Made by a program: the position numbers and the translations under genes
Assembly: GCA_035578905.1 (NCBI GenBank)
Contig: JAQJVL010000003.1
Coordinates: 7,177,512 to 7,241,511, forward strand
Length of the DNA: 64,000 nucleotides
Source: Stictocephala bisonia
Lineage: Eukaryota; Arthropoda; Insecta; Hemiptera; Membracidae
Direction of reading: 5' to 3'
In this document: positions 13,146-25,882 of the stretch, one piece after another
Position numbering within the stretch: the stretch's first letter is position 1
Layout of the letters: each line of letters begins with the position of its first letter
The notes under the pieces: model-generated
Seen by the model: the letters and a program-made list of their open reading frames with translations, nothing else
What the model was told of the DNA's origin: nothing
Databases searched by the model: none

Positions 13146-14679
13146 TGAAGAGAGTTGGTGTGTTTTTCACTCCTACTAAGTAGTAGTGCTAATAATTTCT
13201 AAGTAGAAGAGTTTTAGTTTAGATTGATTGTATCAACGACTTTATTTAAATTTGGAAGAATAGTAGATCTAACGTTACTTAATCAACACAAGACCAATTT
13301 CCTAAGTCATTTAAGCCAACTTATTTTTTCATTGTATTACATAAATTTAACATTGATAAGATTAGTTCATATTGTAATCATGGTTATTACAGTATTGTTG
13401 TTTTGTACAAATAAGTATCTTTCGAAATGTACACTCCTGTTTGTAATTGGGATGATTAGGGTTTACATGTTCTACAAGTTAAAATAAAATCAATTTTAAA
13501 GAGGTCATATTTTACTAGGCAAAATTAGGACTAATATGTCCTTTTTAATATGGTGAATATCTCCTGAACCACCTGCAGTAACTGGGCAGGTAGGCTGCGT
13601 GTAAACTCAGGATTTCTCATTTGTCACCCAACCAAGGAACCGCCACGCTCTATGACTAAATACCGTCTTAAGTCTAAATAAAATTGACACACTTGTAAAT
13701 GATTAAAACATTCTATATTTATTTTCCAAAAAACAAAAAGTATCATCTGGAATGTACTGAAAATATTAAACTAATAATCCATTATGCTCACCGAAAATCA
13801 GGCAATAATTCACTCCAAACTTTATGGAAATATTCGAACTTTTTTTTAATAAGGTACGTTTTGTACCAATTATGTTGTTCAAATAAGTTACAAGAAGGTA
13901 AGAATCCTTGTCATGTATTAAAGGTCCCTGCTGACCCCTCAATAGCAGCTGCTCGTAAACAAACCCCTTCACACTGCGGCACCATAAATATTAAAAAGAC
14001 CATAACTTCGATGTTTTTAAACAGCTCGTTGATTAGTTCTTGTCCTTTAAACTTATAAGCAACATTTTTAGTGATCCTTAATATTAATTTTTTATTTAGG
14101 ACTTAACAAATAACTTGGTCTACCTACTTAACAGTGTTTTAAATCTACTGTTACAGGTATACCTTATTTTCTCTTGGAGAATACAATTTATTATATTGTA
14201 TTATTTTAATATTATATTGTATTAATAATATTTAATCTGTTGAAGGTACACTTTTATTGTTATAGAATGGGGGAGCCTCTAGTAATATTAAAACTCAGAA
14301 AATGTTTACAAAAGTAGTTTTCTAAATAAAACGTTTGTTATATATTTGTTATGAATATAAAATGCAGAATGGTGAAATATAGTTTACTAATATACGTTGT
14401 TTATTTAAATTATCTAGGATACATTCCATATTTTAATAGTAAAAATTCTATTTTTTAAAGAAAATAACAATTCTACGTTACAAGCGAATTTAAAAACCTG
14501 CACTTAAAGTCATTTTAAGAAAGCTAGTGACATTTACTTCTTAGCAGGATAAAACATGTTAATTTATATATTAAAATCAAGAATAAAAGACAGACACTCT
14601 TGTGAATTTTAACTGTAAACTGTAAGCGTTAAGATTAAATAAGTTTCCTGTATTTCACTGTGTTTTTATTTTACGTCAA

Positions 14680-15096
<417 letters not shown>

Positions 15097-15354
15097 AGTT
15101 AGGACTAATCATGGCATTTTATTTGACTTTACAAAGGTTAAAGGTTGACAACGACATTTTTTAAACCGATAGAAACAAAAATCCAGTCATAATAACCCAT
15201 TTTAATCGATACAATTTTTTTCTCAGGAGTGTTTTTTTATAAATATTATTACGTTATTATTGAATATGTCAATGTATCATACATTTAAACTATCAATTTA
15301 TTTATTTACTTTGGTTATTAAGACACTAAACATTAGAAACCAATACAGTTGAGG

Positions 15355-15825
15355 AAACCATTTATTACTATTATCTATTATTAATCTATTATCCATCAGT
15401 AAGACGCCGATCATCGATATATAGGCGAATATGAGGGATGAATGAATGTTTAGAGTCTATATGTACGAGTGTAGGCATTGTTACTAACTAAAATCGACCG
15501 TTCCTTAAAAAGTAATTTATTAACAGTCCACTAGCTAAGGCAGCTAAGGGACCTACAGACTTACGGGGAATCCGAACGACGTGGTATCTGTCTGACTGTC
15601 AAGAAACTGATGAGCCAGATACCTAATTACTTTCCTTATCCAACATCCGAACTCTAACTACTACCCAACATGGATACCCTAGATTTCTTTAGTAGTGGTA
15701 ACCATTGAGCGGATGTCGTGTTAGTATTATGAGGGCAGTGTATAGAAGCTATCACCTACAATCCACAACACTTTGTCCCCAAGTAGCTGGGTTACAGCGT
15801 TGCGCTACTAGTGCCAGCTGAAGTA
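15355..15825 (-). repeat. SINE-like interspersed repeat, copy C
   Basis: Inverted-arm counterpart of copy A, with the same family features in reverse orientation. It differs from copy A by scattered substitutions, which gives a direct measure of arm divergence. Confidence 0.7.
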
Positions 15826-17399
15826 AAGCAAGTTTTCAAAAATACACAATCAACATTGAGCTCTTTCTTTTTCTTATTTTATGGAAATGTACATCAACAT
15901 AGATGTTATTAATATTTTGTTTTTTATACTAGATTTCTAGAATTATATTTAAAAGAAAGTAACGCTTCAAATATAACTATATTAGGGAGTACACAACAAA
16001 ACACTCTGATCCAAATAATAATAATAAAAAAATAACAATTTGTGTTATCAAATTATAACCATGTTTAATTTTTTCAAATTACTTTGTAGAAACTTTCCTT
16101 TCAGATTGATTACCTGAAATGTTAATTACACTTACGCAGAAAATTAGGGTTAGCCATGCAAAGTTTGAATTTAAAAACGTTGTTAAAAGGATATTTTCCT
16201 GCATATTCAAGATTCACTATTTCATGAAATTATTGGTAAACTATTTTCAAAATGTTCGAAAGTATTAGTATTCATACCAGCAATAAATTAATTCTGGACA
16301 TTTTCTCCCTAAAATTTAAAAAATATAACAATTTTATACTTTGGAAATTTGTAATTTTAAACTGTAAATAATTATGTTTTTCTTTGATTTTTAAAACCAT
16401 ATTAAAGGGATACAATTATTTGAAATTTATATTAAGTTCATGAAAGTGCTTCTCAAAATGCCATATATTTTTTATATCATATACTAAATAGCTTTAGCTA
16501 TTTTGAAAGTTGTATTGAAATACTTGCAGAAACAATTAATTTACTACATTGTGTCAACTGTTTAAGTCATATTAATTTCTCTTGAATAAATTTCACTCTC
16601 GTAAAACTAATTATATTCTAAAATCTTGTAAGATAAGTTTTATAGAATAATAATGCATATTGATTTAGTTATACGTTTTATTTGTAACACTCACAAAAAA
16701 CTAATTAAGAAATTTGATATGTATTACATAATTTTAAAAACTATTTTGGTGGATACGTATTCATTTGGCAACTAGACGGCTGTCAACAATATGCTGTGAG
16801 TAAACTAACAACTCTAGATTGTTTAATGCAGCAAGCAGGGAGATTTACGTTAGACCTTTGAAATGTGTCGTCTCCGAATTAAGGCTATTTGTATTAACAC
16901 AGCTCATACGACACTGTACCATTTGTATGTTAAGTATAACTGTAGCCTTAACGTGTAGTAAATTACTTATGTGAAATTTAATTTAAAGCAAATTTTATTT
17001 TGTTTATCTCTCTTATACTATTCAAAATTAAAGTTAGTTCTTTTTATAAATTAATACACTTAAAATCTATGATAAGACTACGTTACCCCTCCTTTACACA
17101 CATCCAAGCAGCCTAGTATTCTGTGATTTCAAAATATGTTTATTTTTAAAATGCATTAATTACTGTTTTGTATTATTCTGTACTCTTTTTATCCATTAAT
17201 ACACTTCTTTTTTTTGTAAAGGTTACCTATAATATTTAAACGACCAAACATTTTGATTTGTATGATACCATACTTTACTAAGAATAGTTCCATAAAAACA
17301 CCAAATAGTTTATAGATAAAAACTATAATATAAAATTATAATGATAAAATACCTTATATAAATGTATTTTTTACATTCATGCAAAGACTATATTCATTA

Positions 17400-17660
17400 A
17401 GCTATCATTTTTACTGTCACTTTTAATTTTCATTAACAAGACACTTTTAACGAATTTACAGTGTTCCTGAAAAATATTTCAGTTTCACATCTATTTGTAC
17501 ATATTAAAAATCATATTAGGACTATATGAACAACATAGTACATAATACATAGTACAACAAACAAAATATATCTCGAAAACTTTTTATTTAGAAAATAAAA
17601 GTGGCTATTGGCCCAATATGATATAACAAACATGTTATATAAAAAGAGCCAAACATGTTT
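17400..17660 (+). repeat. Dispersed direct repeat alpha, copy 2
   Basis: Second copy of the repeat at 12,895-13,145. The copy-1 tail resumes (TTTTTCACTCCTAC) near 18,180, after ~520 bp of repeat beta, which suggests that beta inserted into this alpha copy. Confidence 0.75.
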
Positions 17661-17664
17661 CATA

Positions 17665-18180
17665 AAAAAAATTTTAGGAATATTGACAATTCGTCTTTAA
17701 TTTTATTTTAATTGTGATATTTTCAACATTAGGGCTAAAAAATCTTAAAAAGTGATTGAAGAAATTATAAAATACAATCTATTAAAGTATACAATATATC
17801 TTGGATATATATACATGGTTGCATTAATGGTTTGGTTATGTTATGTTGCATAACATGACTTAATTTATATTATGCAATATTTAAAAAAATGTATATTTTT
17901 TTAATAAGCCGATGAAATGCAAAATTGATATGCAACATCGCAGATGGATCAGCAAGTATAAAGGTTAGCTTTTAATTGTGCTACAACCAAATTCTTAGAT
18001 GAAATGACAAATACTCATATCAAAACAGAAATTCAACTTCACGGGATTACATTTATTATGTTATGTATAGCTATGTACCTTACATGAAATTGTTTTATAT
18101 CGACATAAAATAGTTAGATATTCTCAAAAACCAGCATAATATAACGTAGAAACATTATATTTTTTCTTTATCATTTTCAT
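17665..18180 (+). repeat. Dispersed repeat beta, copy 1
   Basis: A ~515-bp segment nearly identical to 20,335-20,865. Both begin near TTAGGAATATTGA and end near ACATTATATTTTTTTC. No terminal inverted repeat was noticed and no coding frame is supported. It seems nested in repeat alpha. Confidence 0.8.
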
Positions 18181-18421
18181 TTTTCACTCCTACTTAAAAA
18201 AATCATGACAACACATAAAGATCATGACATATAAAATAATACAAACAGTATCTTTTTTAATGAATAAAAATTTATAAACTATGGAAATACAAATAATAAT
18301 TATAACTGGAATTGATGAATAAAGACCTAATTTGTGAATATTGTTGCCGTTATAAAATATAAAGCATATATAAAAAGACTATCGTTAAATTAACACATGT
18401 CTATTTGTTTCTCCCTTGCAG

Positions 18422-18518
18422 TGAGCTGTATCAACCCAGACACTGCAGTGCCATTAATGTTAATGTACCATACGGATCCACACCTGAGGGTTGTTTATCT
18501 CTTTATAACAATGTCTGA
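18422..18518 (+). CDS. Probable terminal coding exon of an unidentified host gene
   Basis: A strong 3' splice acceptor (pyrimidine-rich tract ending CTCCCTTGCAG at 18,421) is followed by an open frame. After one base completing a split codon, 31 codons run from 18,423 to a TGA at 18,516-18,518. The peptide starts ELYQPRHCSA, contains two cysteines and VPYGSTPEGC, and ends LYNNV. AATAAA follows at 18,537-18,542. Base composition is higher in GC than the neighbourhood. I do not recognise the protein. Upstream exons were not located and probably lie outside the window or in the 17-18.4 kb repeats' far side. RNA data or homology would be needed to confirm it. Confidence 0.45.
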
Positions 18519-20334
18519 ACAACGTTTAGACATTAAAATAAAAACCATCTTGGTAGTGTTCAGTAAAACTTCAATAAATCAGTGAGTTATCGGTATTTGA
18601 ATAACAACAACAATCTAATATTGTTTTCTATTTACTATTTATAAAACTGTGTACATATGCGTAATGATTTTAATTTATTTTTAAAAGAACGAACGTTTTC
18701 TACAAATATTCTTGAATGTAAACAAATCAAATAACAAAAATATCTCCTTATCTATGTAGTAATACACTTTCAGCTTTTCTTAAACTTTATTTTATTTTAG
18801 TATATTTTCAACACACTGCGTCGCTTAAGCAACGTATAAATATGGTCCTTCGATATTCGAATTATAGTAAATAAGAACATGTTACAATTAATTTATAAAA
18901 TAAAATCAACAAAAAATATCTGAAATTAAAAAAAAAGATTGCATTAGAGTAAAAACATAAGTCAGTAATTGAAAACGTAGAATGTTTACTCAAACTTAGT
19001 GATGGTGTAATATCAGATTCTCAGGAATACTCTCAACTTAATGTTATGTTTTATCATTTATGAAAATATTTTGAAGAATTCGCATGTACACATGAACTAA
19101 TCAGCATGGGAAAACATTATATTTAGAAGAATTATTTTTTGAAAAAAAATTTGAAAAACATCATTCACGAGACTTCACCTGGGCTTTACACTGTTCACTT
19201 ACAATTCAAAAATGTCCGTCCTCGTCTTGGTAACTCGGTTGACGTAAAAGGTTTTCTTTGCTTAGAAAAACAACAAAATTCTAATACAAATTTTAAAACC
19301 TCCTACGCTGATTTCATGAATAATCCTGCATTGTCTATAATCAGGATTTATGGAAAAAGTACCGTATGATGAATTGAACTTAAATGGTAAAAAAGCTCTA
19401 CTTTTTAAGTCATCATGCGGTTCAGAAAGAAAAAATCCTCTATTGTAAAGCTGATGATTGTGTTTGTTGCCAATTAAAACACCCTCCAAAGGTGTGTCTG
19501 TAAATAGCACATATGGGCCGTAATTACTTGTTATATTTAAATTTAATGATAATCTGTTTTGTTAATGTAAAATTTAATATTGTTCTAACAATTTGTCAAA
19601 ATAGTGTTGTACTCGTAAAATATACGTGTAGTTGTTACGTTTTCTTTTTATTTAAATTTTGAATCACGAAGTTTTAGCCGAAGGAATGCGATGATTATCC
19701 AATTATTTGGTATATGGGAAGTAAACAGAGCTTCGAAAAGTTTATTGTATAGTTAAAATAATTGTTTTGTACAGTAAATGTACCCTTTTTCATATAATTT
19801 TAAGATTACTTCTAAAAAATCAACCTAAGGCTTTCATTATAATCTACAGGCAAGAAGTAAATAAATGATTCGAGTATAAACAATATTATTACCTAAAAAC
19901 GTTCAATATTCTATTAAAATAATACTAATACTCCAGCAAAATAGGTTGTGTTGTAAATTTAAACAGATTAGAAGTAACATATTTAAATATTATTACTAAA
20001 CTGTGAAGTATGTGAATTCTGAATATTGGGAATATTTTGATAACTTCCATATCACATATTTGCAATATCAGGAATGTTCAATATAAAGAACGTATCTGAA
20101 GAGGTATTGAGGCCAACTTTTAGCTATGTGGGGAGTTTCTGACAAGGGTTTTTACATATAAAACCTTATTTAGCTGACACTATTTTTACTTGTCTTAATG
20201 TTTAGAATAAAAATAGTTACTATACATCTTAGAAGTGTTTTCGTACATGATACTATATTCTATATATTTTCTGTTAAGTAATAAATTATTAAATAATGTG
20301 GTAAATAAATTGAACGTGCAAAATATGCAACTTG
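18519..20334. other. Gene-poor AT-rich DNA
   Basis: No supported gene. Overlapping ORFs on both strands at about 19.14-19.51 kb are moderately protein-like, but I could not match either to a family. They may be a decayed mobile-element remnant. Confidence 0.4.
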
Positions 20335-20865
20335 AATGTTAGGAATATTGAAAATTCGTCTTTAATTTTATTTTAATTGTGATATTTTCAACATTAGGGC
20401 TAAAAAATCTTAAAAAGTGATTGAAGAAATTATAAAATACAACCTATTAAAGTATACAATATATCTTGGATATATACATGGTTGCATTAATGGTTTGGTT
20501 ATGTTATGTTGCATAACATAACTTAATTTATATTATGCAATATTTAAAAAAATATATATTTTTTTAATAAGCCGATGGAATGCAAAATTGATATTCAACA
20601 TCGCAGAGGGATCAGCAAGTATATAGGTTAGCTTTTAATCACGCTACAACCAAATTCTTAGATGAAATGACAAATACTCATGTCAAAACAGAAATTCAAC
20701 TTCACGGGATTACATTTCTTTTTTTATGTATAGCTATGTACCTTACATGAAATTGTTTTATATTGATATAAAATAGTTAAATATTCTCAAAAACGAGCAT
20801 AATATAACGTAGAAACATTATATTTTTTTCTTTATAATTTTTATTTTTGCTCTAAGAATCAAACC
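20335..20865 (+). repeat. Dispersed repeat beta, copy 2
   Basis: Nearly identical to 17,665-18,180, with a few substitutions and one short indel in the TATA-rich segment. A diverged further piece may occur near 21,155-21,200 (AATAAGCCAATGAAA). Confidence 0.8.
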
Positions 20866-21879
20866 TAAACTACCCATAACAATAAACTCAACACACACTG
20901 TGGTATTTGTGATGTAATCACATTTCTCACGTATACAAGGATGAGCTAAACCCTCTTTTAGCTGAAACAGGTTTAGTAATCCGCTTAAAGGCTTTGTTTG
21001 CGCTCATGAAAACTGCATGGTAATGGTATTTGCTAACACAACACCAAGTAGTAGGTCAATGTAATAGTACACCGTCGACTTTAAAATACGTTACAGTTGA
21101 TGATCACTGTTTAATTTCAGGTTAAAAATAACGCAAAATAAAAAAGTAACATTTTTTTTAATAAGCCAATGAAACGTAAAATTTATATTCATCCTGAATA
21201 GTGAAATAAAATTCGTCATTAACAGGGTTAAAATATGACGAAGTATTTTTTACCCTTTTTTGAAAAACAATCGGCCTATTTTTATTGTTCTTTTGTAAAA
21301 TAAATTCTTTCGCTTGTAAAAGACGTACAGATTTCTTACAAGAATTTTATTTGTTCTGGGCCTTTAAAATAATAATTAAAAAAATGTATATATAGTGAAA
21401 ATTACCATTCCAAAGTGTAGTATAACACTTGTTTGATTAGTACTGTTTTCCTTTATTAGGTCCAGATAATTTAGTAATACACCACTTAGTAATCGTTAAT
21501 ATTATGTTTTTCTGCGCTTTACATACAGACGTATAAAAGATGGAGCCTCAAAGATTCCTGTCTATTATTACTTGTGTAAATATAAATTAGTTATTTTTCG
21601 TTTCAATAACGGTTGTTTAAGTTTTTATTTTATAACTAGAATGTTTGTATCAAAATATAAGTTAAAATATGATTAGAGATGTATTTGCCGTAATATTTGT
21701 CCTAAATACGTTTTGGCCTGATGCAAATGTACTCAACAATCAGTTTTCATGTAACATTTCTATTTAAAACTTAAAGAATTTATAGCCTCAAGAAATTTAT
21801 GTTATTATAGATCGTGAATTTGTATTAGTTTGATGAAACTTAAAATATTGTATTGCATAGTGTATTATTAGTATTGAGT

Positions 21880-22330
21880 CGACACTGGTGGCGCAGTGCT
21901 GTAACTCAGCTACTTGGGGACAAAGTATTTGGGAGATTGTAAGCGATAGGTTTCATGCTCGGTTCTCTTAATACCGACACGGCGTCCGCTCAATGGTTGT
22001 CATCAATATAGACACTACTAGAGAAGTCTGGAGTGTCCGAGTTGAATAGTAGTTATGGTTCGGGTGTTGTGTAGGAAAGAGAACTAAGTGTCAAACTTGT
22101 CGGTTGGCTGAAAATCAGACCAACACTACGTGGTTCGGATTCCACGTAAAGCTGTAGGTTCCATAGTTACTCTGGCTATTGGGCTATTAATAAACAGTCC
22201 ATTCTGAGCTGTCAAACTCAGATAGTGACAATGACTACACTCGTTCATCTACACTCATCACATTCATTCACGCCTCATATTTCTACGATCGGTGTCTTAG
22301 AAATGAAGAATGAATAATAATGAAGTAGAG
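21880..22330 (+). repeat. SINE-like interspersed repeat, copy D
   Basis: The best-preserved copy at its 5' end: TGGCGCAGTGC (box-A-like) near 21,890, GGTTCGGATTCC (box-B-like) near 22,131, and a 3' tail of imperfect ATGAATAAT repeats. This copy would be the reference for building a family consensus. Confidence 0.75.
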
Positions 22331-25300
22331 AAACAACTAGGCCAGTTCACCTTCAAAAACGAGGTGTAAATACAAGTAAATAAAATGTTTTTCATTGAAT
22401 GGTTATAAAATAAACATGTGATTTTGTATATTATCAAATATTTTTATATAAAACCAATAAAGTCGATTGAGGCCTGTTATTTAGTTAAAAGTGTGGGTTA
22501 GTTAATTAAGGCTGGTATAAAGCTGAATATCACATTATAATCAATACCCATTGTTGGGAAACTAACATAGTGGCCGTTTGGAGGTTTGTAGATTGTCCAT
22601 ACTTGAACAATGGTGTTAGATAAACAAAACAACTTTGTGCTTCAACACTCACTGTTATTATGATATTAACATTTCGTAGATACATATTGCAAGTTAACAT
22701 TGCTTATGTTATCAAACATAATACTGTACATTAGTTAGGTTTTCTAATAAAACGTTACGTGATGCACAAATTTGTATTGCATTGCTTTGATCATATGTTG
22801 TAATGTAAAATATCTGACATAACTTACCCGTAAATAAGTTAGGTGGGTGTATGATAAAATATCTAAAATATGTATATAAAACGTATCATAAACTAAATAA
22901 CAACTAATACTTTAAAAGATTACTTAATAGATAACAACTAAATTACTTCAAATAGATAATATCCATTAAAGGAAACTAAGATAAAAGTAAAAAACGTTAA
23001 AGGAGATACAATATTAAAGCGGTTTTTAAACCTCCAACAAACATAAAACAATTACTCCACCCACTACATGTTACATTCCTACAATGGTTGTTATTATGTA
23101 AAATGATTGTGTGTGTTAAGTAGTTGAAACTGGAATGCACTCCTACGATATTGAAGGATAATAAATATCTTCTAATGATTACGAGGAATTTGAAATAGAA
23201 ACACTCAGTTATCATAGTCCATTCCTTTTACACAAAACGTACAACTATAAGTTTTATAATACTGTACGGTTTTAACTCACACATCTAACACTTGTGAAAT
23301 AAACATTTTAAATCTCAAATAATTAAAAAAAATATAATGATAGCTTTAACAAATTAATGGGAATGGAAATTAGTACATTAAAAAAAATTTACACAGCAGA
23401 GAGAAAAATCAAGGTACCAGTAAGAATAATGGAAAATCAAGAACAGTCAGTATTGTACTAGAAGAGGTGGATCCCTAACTTCTTGTGAGATTCTTGAAAT
23501 GAAATAAACTTGAACGTAATTTCATTTCTTTACGTAAGATAAGTCATGGATTTTGTAAATGGTGCTAACATAGTACAACATTAGTTCTTCTAATAAAAAA
23601 CGTCGTGTCTATGTTATATGTTTCTAAAATATTAAATCAGTTTTTATTAAGAATAAAATGACTTGTTAATAAAGAAATTGTTTTAATCATAAGACAATTT
23701 TATAAAATGTACGTGAATTATTCTTTTAATTTACTTAAAAGGTAAACAAATTTAATTTAAATATCTGATGAATAATTAATTTTCTTTATCAGAACAGTCG
23801 TTTGATTTTATTACGTAATGAATTATTTATGTGTTTAGCATTAGTTTAAAACAAAACCACCCCACATTGTAAATGAATGTAGCCATTAATACGAGGGCCT
23901 GGCCTTTAATCCCGAAAAGATAATGGGATGAAGATAAAAAGAGGAAATGCCGTAAGACTGTATAGTTATTTCACTTCTACTCAAGTTACTGTTCCTGGAT
24001 GTCTCGTTTTTTCACATCATTGGAGGATTTTTTAAAATAAAATGTAATAAACTGACTTATAATATCATATGGTTATATGTTCTTATGGACGCCATTTAAT
24101 CTATAAGAAAATCTGGCGTCTACTTCCACATGGTCGTAAACAAATACCATAGACTGTTACACGTATTATAATAAACACGCTAATATCATCTCATAGCTTA
24201 ATAGTACCTTCATAGTACAATACATTTTATTATAAACGTTTTTATATGTTTAAAAAATCTTAAAATTGAACAGCAATAAAGAATTAAATTGATAATGAAA
24301 TGTATAAAATATTACAAATATTCAAACAAATTCTTTACTATGTATTTACGTGCATATCCGAGACCTAAATACAATATTTGTTATTTATCACTTTTTTTTG
24401 AACTTGCATAAATATATTTTCTTCAAATAAATATGAAAAATACCGGAATAAACCATTTTTATTCTGTGAAATGAGTCTAACTTTCGACGTCTGCTTGTAA
24501 ACGTAACAGTTGAAGAACACCGTTCGTACAGACACATGGTTGTTGTAGGCCTTCTTAATATATTTACAAATGACATTCTTACAATTTTTTATTATTGCAA
24601 TAATATACTGGTATGTGATGAAACTAAAAGATTGTTTATTAGGAGTTACACCTACAAATTAAAGTGAATTTTGTGAGAGTTTTTTTCAATTGGTTGAAAA
24701 CTCTACAGCAATTACATTATATTATATATAAAATACAAATAAAATATAGTCTATTAACGCTTCAAATTTTGGAAATAATAGAGTTCTGTAGCTACAGTGT
24801 GGGACAGGATAACATTTTCTTCCCTCCACCCACCATTTAAAAAAAAATTTGTTATTTCTATTTTCAACGTAATTTCACAATTAAATATATTTTGTACAAT
24901 AAAATAGCACCTAGTGCAACATAAGTAAATTATTACGATATTTATGTAATCGCAACACAGTATATTTTTTATATTACATGTAAGCAAGTAAAAAATGCTT
25001 AAATATATTTACTATATTACATTTTTACCATCAACACGACTTAAAAATTATGCAAAATATTCTTAAATGAAATTTACTTACTTTATACTACGTGAAATAA
25101 CATAATTTTACAAATTTGCTTAAAAACCCCTTAAATAAAAAGATATTTCAACTGAATCTCCTGTACTAGTGTACATTTATACGTTTTTAGCGTTTATTTT
25201 ATTAATTCAAATACTAAATAAACTATATTTGTCCTTATTATTTTGAATGTTTTATTATTTAACCATAACGTATTAGTATATTTTAATATTGTCGCTGTTT

Positions 25301-25410
25301 AAATTTAAAAACATTCTTGTTTCGGTCAACCAGTCAAGTGATCTATTAAATCTCTGAGCCATAAAATATAAACTGTTCTGAATTTTTTGAAAGTGCTTTA
25401 TCTTGTTTAG
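22331..25410. other. Gene-poor AT-rich DNA
   Basis: No gene, RNA or repeat that I can support. ORFs here are short, AT-driven and lack recognisable domains. Confidence 0.5.
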
Positions 25411-25882
25411 TATATACAGAGTGGAACTAAATATGGAAACGTTTTCACGACGATGTTAATTTTTCATAGATAATTGGAACTTTTTTTAACAATTGTTTTA
25501 CTTAAAATATTTTTATCAGAACAATTTACTTAAAAATGTTAAATAGTGGAGAAATAATAATTTTTAAATTAGTTACTTTGAAATTCAAATGACCACTTTT
25601 CTGAAAAGGATAGACCTTTCGAAATCCGATTTGCGGCAATTATCTTACTTTGATTATACCTTTCATTTGATACCAAACTCAACCTAGGTCACGTTGAAGG
25701 TTTTCGTTCAACTCCTCGAGGGCCATCCCCCTAAAAAGATTTAATGTTGCTAATGGCACAAAACAAATTTTCTTTGTTCTTGTCTCTAAAAAAACCCATG
25801 ATCATGTTCAAAATTACACTTTTACAAGTGAAGTCATATACAAGTTGTGAAATCGTTTCCATTTTTTCCCACCATGTATATA
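25411..25882. mobile_element. MITE with ~37-bp terminal inverted repeats
   Basis: The left end TATATACAGAGTGG... and the reverse complement of the right end TATATACATGGTGG... align for about 37 bp, including a shared TGGAAACG and TTTCAC. The whole is 472 bp with TA-rich ends, as expected for a TA-targeting non-autonomous DNA transposon (Tc1/mariner type). No transposase frame is present. The superfamily is inferred only from the TA ends and size. Confidence 0.7.

Noticed and set aside
19139..19510. Overlapping ORFs on both strands
   Set aside because: Only moderately protein-like, with no domain recognised and the plus-strand start in a poor context.
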